Shown here: piece by piece, positions 10,729 through 19,965 of the stretch | How positions within the stretch are numbered: the first letter of the stretch is position 1 | Layout of the letters: the number at the start of each line of letters is the position of its first letter | From: Tabrizicola_A sp964393035 | GTDB taxonomy: Bacteria > Pseudomonadota > Alphaproteobacteria > Rhodobacterales > Rhodobacteraceae | Direction of reading: 5' to 3' | NCBI GenBank assembly: GCA_964393035.1 | Contig: CAYMRX010000003.1 | Coordinates: 124,001 to 188,000 of the forward strand | DNA length: 64,000 nucleotides | Position numbers and translations under genes: made by a program | Notes under the pieces: model-generated | Told to the model about the DNA's origin: nothing | Databases searched by the model: none | The model's input: the letters and a program-made list of their open reading frames with translations, nothing else

Positions 10729-11210
10729 GCCGGATCGCTTGCGTCATGCCCCGGCAGCGGGCGACGAAAGGTAAGGGTCGTGGGCCGCACATAGCCGGGA
10801 TGGGCGGAGCGCCCCGTTTCCACAAAGCCCAAGGCGGCAAAGGTGGCGTGATTTGCGGTCAACTCGATCCGGGTCTGCAACTCAACGCCCCGCAGGCCAA
10901 GCACCTTTGCCCGTAGCATCGCCTGATCCACAAGCCTGCGCGCATGGCCTTTGCCCCGCTGATCGGGCGCGACAGCCAGCTTGCCAAGATAAAGCCAATC
11001 GTCTTTCACCGTCAGAAACATGCAGGCCACGGGCGGGGTTCCCCAAACCCAAACCTCCCCCTCTCTGGCCTGTCTGGCGACATCGCTTTCCGTCAGCCGA
11101 TGCATCGACGACGGCGGATCAATCACCCCGTCCATATAGGCAAACGCCGCGCGGATCAGCACCAGAACACTTGCCCAATCATACGGGGCGACAACACGGA
11201 TCGGCGTCAC
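10725..11210 (-). CDS. GNAT-family N-acetyltransferase
   Basis: A 161-residue acetyltransferase. The acetyl-CoA site is visible as LGKLAVAPDQRGKGHARRLVDQA (the RGKG matches the Q/RxxGxG/A loop), followed by VELQTR and the terminal strand LGFVETGR. The GTG start at 11210 overlaps the upstream stop as GTGA, so translation is likely coupled to the GFA-family gene. The substrate is unknown. Confidence 0.78.
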   Translation of the reverse strand: MTPIRVVAPYDWASVLVLIRAAFAYMDGVIDPPSSMHRLTESDVARQAREGEVWVWGTPPVACMFLTVKDDWLYLGKLAVAPDQRGKGHARRLVDQAMLRAKVLGLRGVELQTRIELTANHATFAALGFVETGRSAHPGYVRPTTLTFRRPLPGHDASDPA

Positions 11211-11593
11211 TTGCGGATCAGCCCATCTGAAAGATGCACCCAAGGAAGCTGCTCGTCGGTATGCACATGCGCCGTTGGGGCATAGGTTTCGGGGGCGGCC
11301 AGCGTCGCGGCGTAAAAGTGAATCTCACCCGGAAAGCGGGTTGACCGGTAAGACATTTGCGCCCCGCAGCGCGGACAAAAATCGCGCCAGACATCGGTTG
11401 AGGACTTATAGGTCGCAGGGGGTTTCCCGGTCCAAGACCAAAAGCCATCCTTGATGCCAAAGAACGACGCAAAACCCGCAGATGTGGCCCGACGGCAGCT
11501 TTCACAGTGGCAATGCGCCTGCCAAAGCGGCAGCGCCTCGGCCCGGTACGTTACGTCGCCGCAAAGACAGCGGCCAGTGATCGGCAGGTGCAT
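11207..11593 (-). CDS. GFA-family (glutathione-dependent formaldehyde-activating-like) zinc protein
   Basis: A 128-residue protein of the Mss4-like fold. The zinc ligands are the pairs in GRCLCGDV, CHCESCRR and FCPRCGAQM. Family founders were linked to the spontaneous formaldehyde-glutathione adduct, but most members have no proven reaction. The ATG at 11593 has an excellent GGGAGGAGGGG site. It is the first gene of a two-gene unit with the GNAT protein. Confidence 0.82.
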   Translation of the reverse strand: MHLPITGRCLCGDVTYRAEALPLWQAHCHCESCRRATSAGFASFFGIKDGFWSWTGKPPATYKSSTDVWRDFCPRCGAQMSYRSTRFPGEIHFYAATLAAPETYAPTAHVHTDEQLPWVHLSDGLIRK

Positions 11594-11778
11594 GGCCCCT
11601 CCTCCCTTTCCCGCAGGGTGCGGCGCTGGCCGCCCGCGGTCAAGCACCGTGTTCGCAGGTGTGCCTTCAAGATGTTGGGGATAAGACGGCTGGTTTCTCC
11701 ATATCCTGCGGGGATCAGTTGACTAACGATCCTTCCCGCCCGACCATGAGGCGTTAGAGGAATCACGAAAGTCTCCGC

Positions 11779-14700
11779 GTGCGCTTTACCAAGCTTCGGC
11801 TCAATGGCTTCAAAAGCTTTGTGGATCCCACTGATCTGGTGATCCATGACGGACTGACCGGTGTCGTCGGCCCGAACGGCTGCGGCAAGTCGAACCTGCT
11901 GGAGGCTTTGCGTTGGGTCATGGGCGAAAACCGCCCCACGGCAATGCGCGGCGGCGGGATGGAGGATGTGATCTTCAACGGTGCCGCCACGCGTGGCGCG
12001 CGGCATTTTGCCGAAGTGGCCTTGGTGATGGACAACTCTGATCGGTTGGCGCCCAGCGGGTTCAATGACAGCGACCAGATTGAAATCGTTCGCCGCATCA
12101 CCCGCGATGCCGGGTCGGCCTATAAGCTGAACACCAAGGATGTCCGCGCCCGCGATGTGCAGATGCTGTTCGCCGATGCCTCAACCGGGGCGCATAGCCC
12201 GGCTTTGGTGCGGCAGGGGCAGATTTCGGAACTCATCAACGCCAAACCAAAGGCCCGCCGCCGCGTGCTGGAGGAGGCCGCCGGCATTTCGGGGCTTTAC
12301 GCGCGCCGCCATGAGGCGGAGCTGAAACTCTCTGCCGCCGAGGCGAATCTGCTGCGTGTGGATGATGTGCTGGAGCAACTCGCCCAACAGCTTTCCACCC
12401 TGACCCGGCAGGCCAAACAGGCCGCACGCTATCGGGAAATCGGCGAAGACTTGCGCCGGACCGAGGGTCAACTGCTGTTCCGCCGCTGGCGCGAGGCCGA
12501 TCTGGCGCGGTCAGAAGCCGATGGCACCCTGCGCCAGCGGGTTATTGAAGCAAGCCAAGCCGAGGCCAATGCCCGCAATGCGGCCAAGCTGCGCGAAGTG
12601 GCCGAAGACGCCCTGCCGCCAAAGCGTGAGGAAGAAGCGATTGCGGCCGCGATCTTGCAGCGCCTGATCGTGCAGCGCGACCAGTTGGGTGAGCAGGAGG
12701 CCCGCGCCCGCACCCAGATCGAGGCGCTGAAATCCCGCATCACAGAACTTGCCCGCGACGCCGACCGCGAGGCGGGCCTGAACCGCGATGCGGGCGAGGT
12801 GATTGAGCGGCTGGAATGGGAAGTCGAGCAGTTGCAACGCGCCCACGAAGGGCATGAAGAACGGCTGGCTGAAGCCGCCGAAGTCGCGCGTGAGGCCGCG
12901 GCGATTTTGGGCGACCGCGAGCAGGTGCTGAGCGCAACCACCGAAGACGCTGCCCGTCTGGCTGCCCGCCACCAATCCGCACAGCGTTTTTTGGCAGACA
13001 GCCGTACAGCCGTTGAAAAAGCTGAATTGGAGGCCACCCGCGCGGCCGACGCGGTGCGCAGCGCCGAAGAAACGCTGGTGGCGGCAACCGAAGCGATGGG
13101 TCTGGCCGAAGACGGCAAAGCCGAAGCCGTGGCCTTGGCCGAAGCCGCCGATGAAGCTTTGGCCTCTGCCGAAGATGCCCGCGCCATGGTGCAAGACCGC
13201 GAATCCGAAGCCCGCGCGGCGCGATCCTCTGCGGAAGGTGAGGCAGCGGCCATTCGGGCAGAAGTGGCCGCGCTGGCAAAACTCGTGCAGCGCGAGGCGA
13301 CGGCGGGCAGCCAACTTTTGGACCAGTTGACCGTTGAGCCGGGGCTGGAAAAGGCGCTTGGCGCAGCTTTGGCCGATGATCTGCGCGCGCCCGTGGTCGC
13401 AGATGACCGCCCGTCGGGCTGGGTTGGCCTGCCGGATTACTCTGCGCCGCAGGCTCTGCCCGCAGGCGCGACATCGCTCGCAGGTTTTGTCGTGGGGCCT
13501 GCCGTTCTGGCGCGGCGACTGGGCCAGATCGGTCTTGTGGATCGCGAGGTCGGGCCGCGCTTGCAACCGCTTTTGCAGCCCGGTCAACGCCTTGTCAGCC
13601 GCGAGGGCGACCTTTGGCGCTGGGACGGGTTCCGTGCCGGGGCCGAAGACGCGCCTTCGGCCGCTGCGCTGCGCTTGCAGCAATTGAACAAGTTGACCCA
13701 GTTGAAACGCGATCTGGAGGAGATTGCCGCCAAGGCCGAAGGGGCCGCACAGGCCCATGCCGCGCTGCAATCCCGCCTTGCCGAACTGGCCCGCGCCGAC
13801 CAGATGGCCCGCGACGCCCGGCGCGCGGCCGATGCCCGCGTGGCCGAAGCCAACCGCACCGCTGCCCGCGCCGAGGCGGACCGTTCGCTGGCGGAAGGCC
13901 GTCTTGAAACCGCCCGCATCTCGGTCAGGCGCTATCAGGAAGAAACCGCCGAGGCGCGCGAGCGTTTGGAAGGCGCGCAGGCCTCGGTCGAGGAATTGGG
14001 CGATCTGGATGCCGCGCGCGAAAGCGTGGAAACCGCGAAAGTCGCGGTGGAGGCTGCCCGCATCACCATGATGTCGCGCCGGTCGTCCCATGACGAGGTG
14101 CGCCGCGAGGGCGAAGCGCGGGTGCGCCGCCGTCAGGAAGCCACCAAGGAACTTTCGGGTTGGAAGCATCGTCTGGAAACCGCCTCCAAGCGGATTGCGG
14201 AACTGGATGCCCGCAAGCATGAAACCGAAGACGAACTTGCCGAAGCCTCGGCCGCGCCGGAAGAAATCGCCATCAAACGCGAGGAGCTGGCCGAGGCGAT
14301 TGCCGAGGCCGAGGCCCGACGCCAAGGCGCTGCCGATGTGCTTTCCGAAGCGGAAGGCCGCTTGCGTGAAACCCGCGATATGGAGCGCGATGCCGAACGT
14401 CTCGCCTCGGAATCCCGCGAAATCCGCGCCCGCGCCGAAGCGCGGTCCGAGGCCGCGCACGCCACCGTGCAACTGGCGACGGAGCGCATCGCGGAAGAAG
14501 CTGGCGCCACCCCGGCGGAGCTTCTGGATACGCTGAAGGTCGACCCCGACCGCATGGCCGATGCCGAGACGCTGGACACCGAAGTGCAGCGCCTGAAGCG
14601 CCAGCGTGAGGCGCTGGGGGCGGTGAACCTACGCGCCGAGGAAGACGCCAAAGCGGTGGACAGCGAATATCAGGGGCTGGCTTCCGAAAAGATCGACCTT

Positions 14701-15234
14701 GAAGAAGCCATCAAGAAACTGCGCGCCGGGATTGCGGGCCTGAACCGTGAAGGGCGCGAGCGGCTGTTGACCGCCTTTGAGCAGGTGAACGCCAATTTTG
14801 GCCAGTTGTTCACCCACCTTTTCGGTGGTGGCGAGGCGCGGCTGGTGCTGGTCGAATCCGATGACCCGCTGGAAGCGGGGCTGGAAATCATGGCGCAACC
14901 GCCGGGCAAGCGGCTTTCGACGCTGTCGCTCTTGTCAGGCGGCGAGCAGACGCTGACCGCCTTGGCGCTGATCTTTGGCGTCTTCCTTGCCAATCCCGCG
15001 CCGATCTGCGTGCTGGACGAGGTGGACGCGCCCTTGGACGATGCCAACGTGACGCGCTTTTGCGACATGATGGACGAGATGACCCGCCGCACCGAAACCC
15101 GGTTTCTGGTCATCACCCACCATGCCGTCACCATGGCCCGGATGGACCGGCTGTTCGGTGTCACCATGCAGGAGCAGGGCGTCAGCCAGTTGGTCAGCGT
15201 CGATCTGAAACGGGCCGAGGCGCTGGTGGCCTGA
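11779..15234 (+). CDS. smc: Chromosome segregation ATPase SMC
   Basis: A 1,151-residue SMC protein that loops and organises the chromosome with ScpA and ScpB. The Walker A motif GPNGCGKS is at residues 31-38, and R-loop and Q-loop regions follow. Two long, very alanine/glutamate/arginine-rich coiled coils flank the hinge (about 510-620, with GLEKALGAALADDL and GLPDYSAP). The C-terminal head has the signature LSGGEQTLTALAL and Walker B VLDEVDAPLDDANV. It starts with GTG; there is no strong ribosome binding site, and a weak GAAAG lies upstream. It ends three bases from the opposing cobD. Confidence 0.95.
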   Translation: MRFTKLRLNGFKSFVDPTDLVIHDGLTGVVGPNGCGKSNLLEALRWVMGENRPTAMRGGGMEDVIFNGAATRGARHFAEVALVMDNSDRLAPSGFNDSDQIEIVRRITRDAGSAYKLNTKDVRARDVQMLFADASTGAHSPALVRQGQISELINAKPKARRRVLEEAAGISGLYARRHEAELKLSAAEANLLRVDDVLEQLAQQLSTLTRQAKQAARYREIGEDLRRTEGQLLFRRWREADLARSEADGTLRQRVIEASQAEANARNAAKLREVAEDALPPKREEEAIAAAILQRLIVQRDQLGEQEARARTQIEALKSRITELARDADREAGLNRDAGEVIERLEWEVEQLQRAHEGHEERLAEAAEVAREAAAILGDREQVLSATTEDAARLAARHQSAQRFLADSRTAVEKAELEATRAADAVRSAEETLVAATEAMGLAEDGKAEAVALAEAADEALASAEDARAMVQDRESEARAARSSAEGEAAAIRAEVAALAKLVQREATAGSQLLDQLTVEPGLEKALGAALADDLRAPVVADDRPSGWVGLPDYSAPQALPAGATSLAGFVVGPAVLARRLGQIGLVDREVGPRLQPLLQPGQRLVSREGDLWRWDGFRAGAEDAPSAAALRLQQLNKLTQLKRDLEEIAAKAEGAAQAHAALQSRLAELARADQMARDARRAADARVAEANRTAARAEADRSLAEGRLETARISVRRYQEETAEARERLEGAQASVEELGDLDAARESVETAKVAVEAARITMMSRRSSHDEVRREGEARVRRRQEATKELSGWKHRLETASKRIAELDARKHETEDELAEASAAPEEIAIKREELAEAIAEAEARRQGAADVLSEAEGRLRETRDMERDAERLASESREIRARAEARSEAAHATVQLATERIAEEAGATPAELLDTLKVDPDRMADAETLDTEVQRLKRQREALGAVNLRAEEDAKAVDSEYQGLASEKIDLEEAIKKLRAGIAGLNREGRERLLTAFEQVNANFGQLFTHLFGGGEARLVLVESDDPLEAGLEIMAQPPGKRLSTLSLLSGGEQTLTALALIFGVFLANPAPICVLDEVDAPLDDANVTRFCDMMDEMTRRTETRFLVITHHAVTMARMDRLFGVTMQEQGVSQLVSVDLKRAEALVA

Positions 15235-15237
15235 AGG

Positions 15238-16149
15238 CTACCAAAGCGCGGTCGCCAAAACCGCCAACCCGAACATCCCCGCCCAAGCCCGCCACAGCGT
15301 TCGGATGGTGCGGTCGATGTCCTCCGGGCCAAGATCGCGGCGGCCTTCAGGATAGACCCAAGGGTAGTCTACCATCTTCCCGTGATAGCTGCGCGGACCG
15401 GACAGAGAGACCCCCTGCACACAGGCCACCGCAGCCTCGGGCCAGCCGGCGTTTGGGCTGCGGTGTAACGGGGCATCGCGCAGGATCGGCGCCGGGTCCG
15501 TCCAACCATTGGTCAAGGCAATCAGCAGCGCGGTCAGCCGCGCCGGAACGAGGTTCAGCAGATCGTCAAAGCGCGCGGCGGCCCAGCCGAATTCCTGATG
15601 CCGCGGGGTCATATGGCCAATCATGCTGTCGGCGGTGTTGGTGATCTTGTACAGCATCAGCCCCGGCAAACCGCCGATCAGAAACCAGAAGGCGGGTGCA
15701 ATCACGCCATCCGACAGGTTTTCAGCCGCACTTTCAATGGCAGAGCGCGCCACACCGGAGCGGTCCAGCACAGCAGTGTCCCGCCCGACAATCATTGCCA
15801 CCGCGCTCTGGCCGTCTTTCAGCGATGTCCGCAAACCCGCCGCCACCGCGCCAACATGCTGCACCAAAGATCGCTGCGCCAAAAGAATTGCGGCAAGCAG
15901 GATCTCGATGACGCCGAAATCCGGCAAAAGATGGATCATCCAACCAAGGACCAGCGCAGCAGCAGCCAGCCCTGCCATCACCGCCGCGCCCTTTAGCCGC
16001 TTGTTCGACCCGACGTTGAAACGCGCATCGCACCAGCCGACCAACCGCCCCATCAGCACCGCCGGATGCGGATAGCGATCCCAGATCCATTTGGGCTCGC
16101 CCAAGGCCGCATCCAGAATCAGGGCAGGAATCAACAAGGCTGCGGACAT
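15238..16149 (-). CDS. cobD: Adenosylcobinamide-phosphate synthase (CobD/CbiB)
   Basis: A 303-residue inner-membrane enzyme that attaches aminopropanol phosphate to cobyric acid late in vitamin B12 synthesis. Recognisable parts are LDAALGEP near the start, YPHPAVLMGR, ARSAIESAAENLSDGVIAPAFW, KITNTADSMIGH and the end-domain PNAGWPEAA. Several hydrophobic helices are visible. The ATG at 16149 follows GGAGAG; the frame is open upstream but without a better start. No cobalamin riboswitch or other cob gene is in the window. Confidence 0.9.
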   Translation of the reverse strand: MSAALLIPALILDAALGEPKWIWDRYPHPAVLMGRLVGWCDARFNVGSNKRLKGAAVMAGLAAAALVLGWMIHLLPDFGVIEILLAAILLAQRSLVQHVGAVAAGLRTSLKDGQSAVAMIVGRDTAVLDRSGVARSAIESAAENLSDGVIAPAFWFLIGGLPGLMLYKITNTADSMIGHMTPRHQEFGWAAARFDDLLNLVPARLTALLIALTNGWTDPAPILRDAPLHRSPNAGWPEAAVACVQGVSLSGPRSYHGKMVDYPWVYPEGRRDLGPEDIDRTIRTLWRAWAGMFGLAVLATALW

Positions 16150-16338
16150 CTGGCTCTCCATGGCGGCCCGGCGGGGTAAATGCAGTCCTATCCGAACCGC
16201 GCAGGCAAGCAACCGTGGCACATTAGCCGCAACATCGCGACAATTTCGCAACGCATGTGCAAAACTGGCGATAATCCGCCGATTGTCATATTGTTAAAAC
16301 ATTGCGCCCCCATACTCTTTTCAGAACGGGAGGCAAAG

Positions 16339-16689
16339 ATGCTTGAATTTCTGCCACAAGACATCGTTGAAGGGCTGAACATGGCCCGCAATCGCAACGC
16401 CGCACGCAAATCACGCCTGCGCATCCAGATTGGCGAGGCGGTCTTTCCGATCTTGCGGTTCTGGCACGATGGTTTTGCGCTGGAAGCAGCACTTGCTCCG
16501 AAACTGCGCGGGTTGGTCGATGTCTATGACGGCAGCCGCCATGTGTTTCAGTGCCTGATCATGGCCTCGTCGGAAGAAAATGGCCAACGGATCTATGAAT
16601 TCAAACGCAACACGGCCGTGCGGGACAGTGCCCCTTTGGACTATTGGCGCGATGATGACGCGCCGGTTGGCTATCTGCCGCGTTCCTAA
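16339..16689 (+). CDS. Small conserved-looking protein of unknown function
   Basis: A 116-residue soluble protein with a basic N-terminal third (MARNRNAARKSRLRIQIG), a hydrophobic core (VFPILRFWHDGFALE), then GLVDVYDGSRHVFQCLI, which looks like paired beta-strands, and an acidic tail ending DDAPVGYLPRS. GGGAGG sits seven bases before the ATG, so translation is credible. It lies between a divergent cobD and a convergent PatB-like gene. I do not recognise a characterised family. Confidence 0.62.
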   Translation: MLEFLPQDIVEGLNMARNRNAARKSRLRIQIGEAVFPILRFWHDGFALEAALAPKLRGLVDVYDGSRHVFQCLIMASSEENGQRIYEFKRNTAVRDSAPLDYWRDDDAPVGYLPRS

Positions 16690-16702
16690 GGGTGGTTCTG
16701 CG

Positions 16703-16731
16703 CCTTGCGGCACAAAACCATTGCCGCAAGG
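16703..16731. terminator. Hairpin between two convergent genes
   Basis: CCTTGCGGC and GCCGCAAGG are perfect 9-base arms around an A-rich 11-base loop, placed between the stops of the gene ending at 16689 and the PatB-like gene. The T run is poor, but position and stem suggest a bidirectional terminator. Confidence 0.55.
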
Positions 16732-16770
16732 ACGAACAGCGCGAGAATAAGGGCCAGCCCGGCAACCCGC

Positions 16771-17946
16771 CTATTGCAGATCGGCAAAGGCCTTTTGCAG
16801 CCGCTCCACCGCCTCGGCGACCACAGCGCGCGGTGTCGCCAGATTGAAGCGCAGGAAGTTTTCGCCACCCAGACCAAAACTGCCGCCGTGATTGGCCGCG
16901 ACATGCGCGCCTTTTTCAACCCGCCCCGTAAACTCGGCAGGGGTCATCCCGGTGCCGGTGAAATCAACCCAAGCAAGATAGGTCGCCTCCAGCGCCATCG
17001 AACGCAGGCCCGGAATCGCATTGATCCCGGCATCAAAGATCTTGCGATTACCGTCGATATAGGCGGTCACCTCATCCACCCAAGCCGCACCTTCGGGCGA
17101 ATAGGCCGCCGTCGCCATAAACAGCCCGAAAGAGTTCGGTGAGACGCCCATCGCGCCCATCCGATCGGCAAAACGCTTGCGAAGTTTCTCATCGGCAATG
17201 ATGACATTGCCGGAATGGGCGCCCGCAATGTTGAACGTCTTCGTGGTCGCCGTCATCATGACAAGACGGTCGGCAATCTCCGGCGCGGCCTTAGCCATCA
17301 CATGGTGTTTTTGCCCCGGCATCACCAGATCATGATGAATTTCGTCGGATACCAACAACAGATTGTGGCGCTTGCAGAACTCTGCAACGCTGCGCAATTC
17401 ATCCAGCGTCCAGACCCGCCCGCCCGGATTATGCGGCGAACACAGGATCATCATGGTTTCGCGCCCCGTCAGCATCGTGTCCCAACGGGCAAAGTCCATT
17501 TCATAACGGCCATTCACATTGGCCAGCGGGCATTCCGTGACATGGCGGCCCGCGGCTTTGATGACACGGGCAAACGCATGATAAACCGGGGTGGTCAACA
17601 CCACATGATCGCCAGCTTGGGTAAAGGCATCGACGCACATTGCGGTGCCGTTGACCAGCCCGTGGGTGGTGAAAATCTGGTTCCGCTCCACATCCCACCC
17701 GTGGCGGGTTTTCATCCACCAGCGGATGGCATCAAGATATTCTCCATCTTCGCCATAATAGCCGTAGACGCCATGGGACAGCATCCCTTCCAGGGCCCGC
17801 TGCACAGAACTGGGCGGGCGGAAATCCATATCGGCCACCCACATCGCGATCCCGTCCTTTGCGGGAACCCCGAAAATGCCTTCCATTGAATCCCACTTCA
17901 CGGAATGGGTGCCGAAACGATTAATGGGGCTGTCAAAGTCGGTCAT
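16771..17946 (-). CDS. MalY/PatB-family aminotransferase-fold lyase (cystathionine beta-lyase type)
   Basis: A 391-residue fold-type I PLP enzyme. The N-terminal segment SVKWDS and MWVADMDFRPP are characteristic of MalY/PatB beta C-S lyases, which split cystathionine to homocysteine, pyruvate and ammonia. The PLP segments are CSPHNPGGRVW, LLVSDEIHHDLV and the lysine in TATTKTFNIAG. The ATG at 17946 is chosen for its match to family starts; the ribosome binding site is weak. It diverges from def. Confidence 0.82.
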   Translation of the reverse strand: MTDFDSPINRFGTHSVKWDSMEGIFGVPAKDGIAMWVADMDFRPPSSVQRALEGMLSHGVYGYYGEDGEYLDAIRWWMKTRHGWDVERNQIFTTHGLVNGTAMCVDAFTQAGDHVVLTTPVYHAFARVIKAAGRHVTECPLANVNGRYEMDFARWDTMLTGRETMMILCSPHNPGGRVWTLDELRSVAEFCKRHNLLLVSDEIHHDLVMPGQKHHVMAKAAPEIADRLVMMTATTKTFNIAGAHSGNVIIADEKLRKRFADRMGAMGVSPNSFGLFMATAAYSPEGAAWVDEVTAYIDGNRKIFDAGINAIPGLRSMALEATYLAWVDFTGTGMTPAEFTGRVEKGAHVAANHGGSFGLGGENFLRFNLATPRAVVAEAVERLQKAFADLQ

Positions 17947-18011
17947 GGCCTGCCTGTCGAAAGTTGCCTTCCCTACTTGCACCATTCGCCCCCGCGCCGT
18001 AAATCCGAAAC

Positions 18012-18527
18012 ATGATCCGCCCCATCCTGATCCACCCCGACCCGCGCCTGAAAAAGCCTTGTGAGGCCGTGACCGAGATCACGCCCGAACTTCGCACACT
18101 TGCCGCCGACATGCTGGAAACCATGTATGACGCACCCGGCGTCGGTCTTGCCGCACCCCAAATTGGCGTGATGCTGCGCATTATCACGATGGATTGCATC
18201 AAGGACGGCCCGGCCGAACCAATGGTGCTGCTGAACCCAAAGGTAACCTGGTCCTCGGAAGATGTGAGTGTTTACGAGGAAGGCTGCCTGTCGATCCCCG
18301 ACCAATATGCCGAGGTCAAACGTCCCGCCTCGGTCACGGTGGAATGGTTGGACCTTGACGGCACCACCCAAGAGCGCACCTTTGTCGGCCTTTGGGCAAC
18401 CTGTGTGCAGCATGAAATCGACCATCTCGATGGGAAGCTTTTCATTGATTACCTTGGCCCGCTGAAGCGCCAGATGATCACCCGCAAGATGGAAAAGCTG
18501 AAGCGTGAACGCGCACGGATGGCATAA
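18012..18527 (+). CDS. def: Peptide deformylase
   Basis: A 171-residue metalloenzyme that removes the formyl group from new proteins. All three motifs are intact: GVGLAAPQ (43-50), EGCLSIP with metal ligand Cys92, and QHEIDHLDG with ligands His134 and His138 and catalytic Glu135. It is followed without a gap (TAA then ATG) by a degenerate paralogue and then fmt, so one transcript holds both the formylation and deformylation functions. Confidence 0.95.
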   Translation: MIRPILIHPDPRLKKPCEAVTEITPELRTLAADMLETMYDAPGVGLAAPQIGVMLRIITMDCIKDGPAEPMVLLNPKVTWSSEDVSVYEEGCLSIPDQYAEVKRPASVTVEWLDLDGTTQERTFVGLWATCVQHEIDHLDGKLFIDYLGPLKRQMITRKMEKLKRERARMA

Positions 18528-19031
18528 ATGACCGCGCGTCGCTGCCTGCCGTGGCCGAATATCTGTTTGAAAACACCTGCAGCAGATGTGACTGCCATCA
18601 CCGATGAAGTGCGGGCGATCTGGGTGGATATGGTCGACACCATGGATGCGATGCCGGGCTATGGTCTTGCCGCTGTGCAGATCGGCATCCCCTTGCGGCT
18701 TGCCGTGGTCGATTGTTCGGAAAGCCGCGGGCAGGCCATTCTGATGGCCAATCCCGAGGTGCTGCACGCTTCCGTCCAGCCGCGCGAGCATGATGAAGCC
18801 AGCCCGAACCTGCCCGGCGTCTCTGCTGTCATCTCGCGTCCGCGCGCGGTAACGGTGCGTTTTCTGAACGCCGACGGAGAGATTGAGGATCGCGATTTCG
18901 TGAATCTTTGGGCCACCTCGGTGCAGCACCAGATCGACCATCTGGCAGGCAAAATGTATTTCGACCACCTCTCACCGCTGAAGCGGAAAATGCTGCTCGC
19001 CAAGGCGGAAAAGCTTAGGAAGCGGGCATGA
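18528..19031 (+). CDS. Degenerate peptide deformylase paralogue, probably inactive
   Basis: A 167-residue protein that aligns without gaps to the neighbouring deformylase over the motifs. Motif 1 is kept (GYGLAAVQ). The metal-binding cysteine is replaced by Ser92 (context HDEASPNLPG) and the catalytic glutamate by Gln135 (QHQIDHLAG), while both histidines remain. A normal deformylase needs that cysteine and glutamate, so hydrolysis is not expected. The frame is intact with normal codon use, which argues for a retained role such as ribosome or substrate binding or pairing with Def. It starts directly after def and overlaps fmt as ATGA. Confidence 0.85.
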   Translation: MTARRCLPWPNICLKTPAADVTAITDEVRAIWVDMVDTMDAMPGYGLAAVQIGIPLRLAVVDCSESRGQAILMANPEVLHASVQPREHDEASPNLPGVSAVISRPRAVTVRFLNADGEIEDRDFVNLWATSVQHQIDHLAGKMYFDHLSPLKRKMLLAKAEKLRKRA

Positions 19032-19921
19032 AGATTGTCTTCATGGGGACACCGGATTTCTCGGTTCCGGTTTTGAACGCCTTGCATCAAGCCCATGAAA
19101 TCGTGGCGGTTTACTGCCAACCGCCACGGCCAGCCGGGCGCGGCAAGGCCGACCGCCCCACCCCGGTTCACGCCCGCGCGCTTGAACTTGGCCTGACGGT
19201 TCGGCACCCCATTTCGCTGCGCAGCGAAGAGGCCACGAAAGACTTTGCCAGCTTGGGCGCCGATGTGGCTGTCGTTGTCGCCTATGGCCTGATACTGCCA
19301 CAACAGATTCTTGATGCCCCTCGGTTTGGCTGCCTGAATATCCACGCCTCGCTCTTGCCACGCTGGCGCGGTGCGGCGCCCATTCATCGCGCCATCATGA
19401 GCGGAGATGCCGAAACCGGCATCTGTATCATGCAGATGGAGGCAGGGCTGGATACCGGCCCGGTTCTGCTGCGTGAAAGCACGCCAATCCAAGCGGATGA
19501 AACCACATCAGACCTGCACGACAGGTTGTCAACGATGGGTTCCAGAATGATCGTTCAGGCTTTGGCGCATCTGCCTCTGCCGGCTGTGCCGCAATCCGAA
19601 CAGAGCGTGACTTATGCCGCCAAGATCGACAAATCCGAAGCCCGGATAAACTGGGCGCGCCCTGCCATTGAGGTGGATCGCCTGATCCGCGGCCTGTCGC
19701 CCTTCCCCGGCGCCTGGTGCGATGCGGGTGGAGAGCGCGTCAAACTTCTGCGTTCCCGAATTGCATCAGGGCAGGGCAAGCCTGGTGAAGTGTTGACGGG
19801 CCTGACAATCGCCTGCGGCGACGGCGCAATCGAGGTCACACTGGCCCAAAGGGAAGGCAAAAGACCAATGCCGCCAGAAGAATTCCTGCGGGGGTTTTCG
19901 CTGCCCGCAATCTTGGGCTGA
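19028..19921 (+). CDS. fmt: Methionyl-tRNA formyltransferase
   Basis: A 297-residue enzyme that formylates initiator Met-tRNA using 10-formyltetrahydrofolate. The catalytic domain shows MGTPDFSVPVL at the start, the folate/catalytic segment NIHASLLPRWRGAAPIHRAI and MEAGLDTGPVL. The C-terminal OB-like domain begins after TYAAKIDKSEARINW. Its ATG overlaps the stop of the degenerate deformylase. Confidence 0.95.
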   Translation: MKIVFMGTPDFSVPVLNALHQAHEIVAVYCQPPRPAGRGKADRPTPVHARALELGLTVRHPISLRSEEATKDFASLGADVAVVVAYGLILPQQILDAPRFGCLNIHASLLPRWRGAAPIHRAIMSGDAETGICIMQMEAGLDTGPVLLRESTPIQADETTSDLHDRLSTMGSRMIVQALAHLPLPAVPQSEQSVTYAAKIDKSEARINWARPAIEVDRLIRGLSPFPGAWCDAGGERVKLLRSRIASGQGKPGEVLTGLTIACGDGAIEVTLAQREGKRPMPPEEFLRGFSLPAILG

Positions 19922-19965
19922 CCGCGCTTACAAATCCTTGGGGTGACAGAGTAAGCATTTTACAA

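Noticed and set aside
12511..14472. A 653-residue open frame antisense to smc
   Set aside because: Low-complexity product mirroring the alanine-rich coiled-coil codons of smc; no start signal or domain.
16150..16338. A cobalamin riboswitch ahead of cobD
   Set aside because: I see no B12-box-like sequence or long structured leader in the 190-bp gap.
16686..16770. A short membrane-helix-like reading frame after the PatB-like gene
   Set aside because: It lacks a usable start codon and contains the terminator-like hairpin at 16703-16731.
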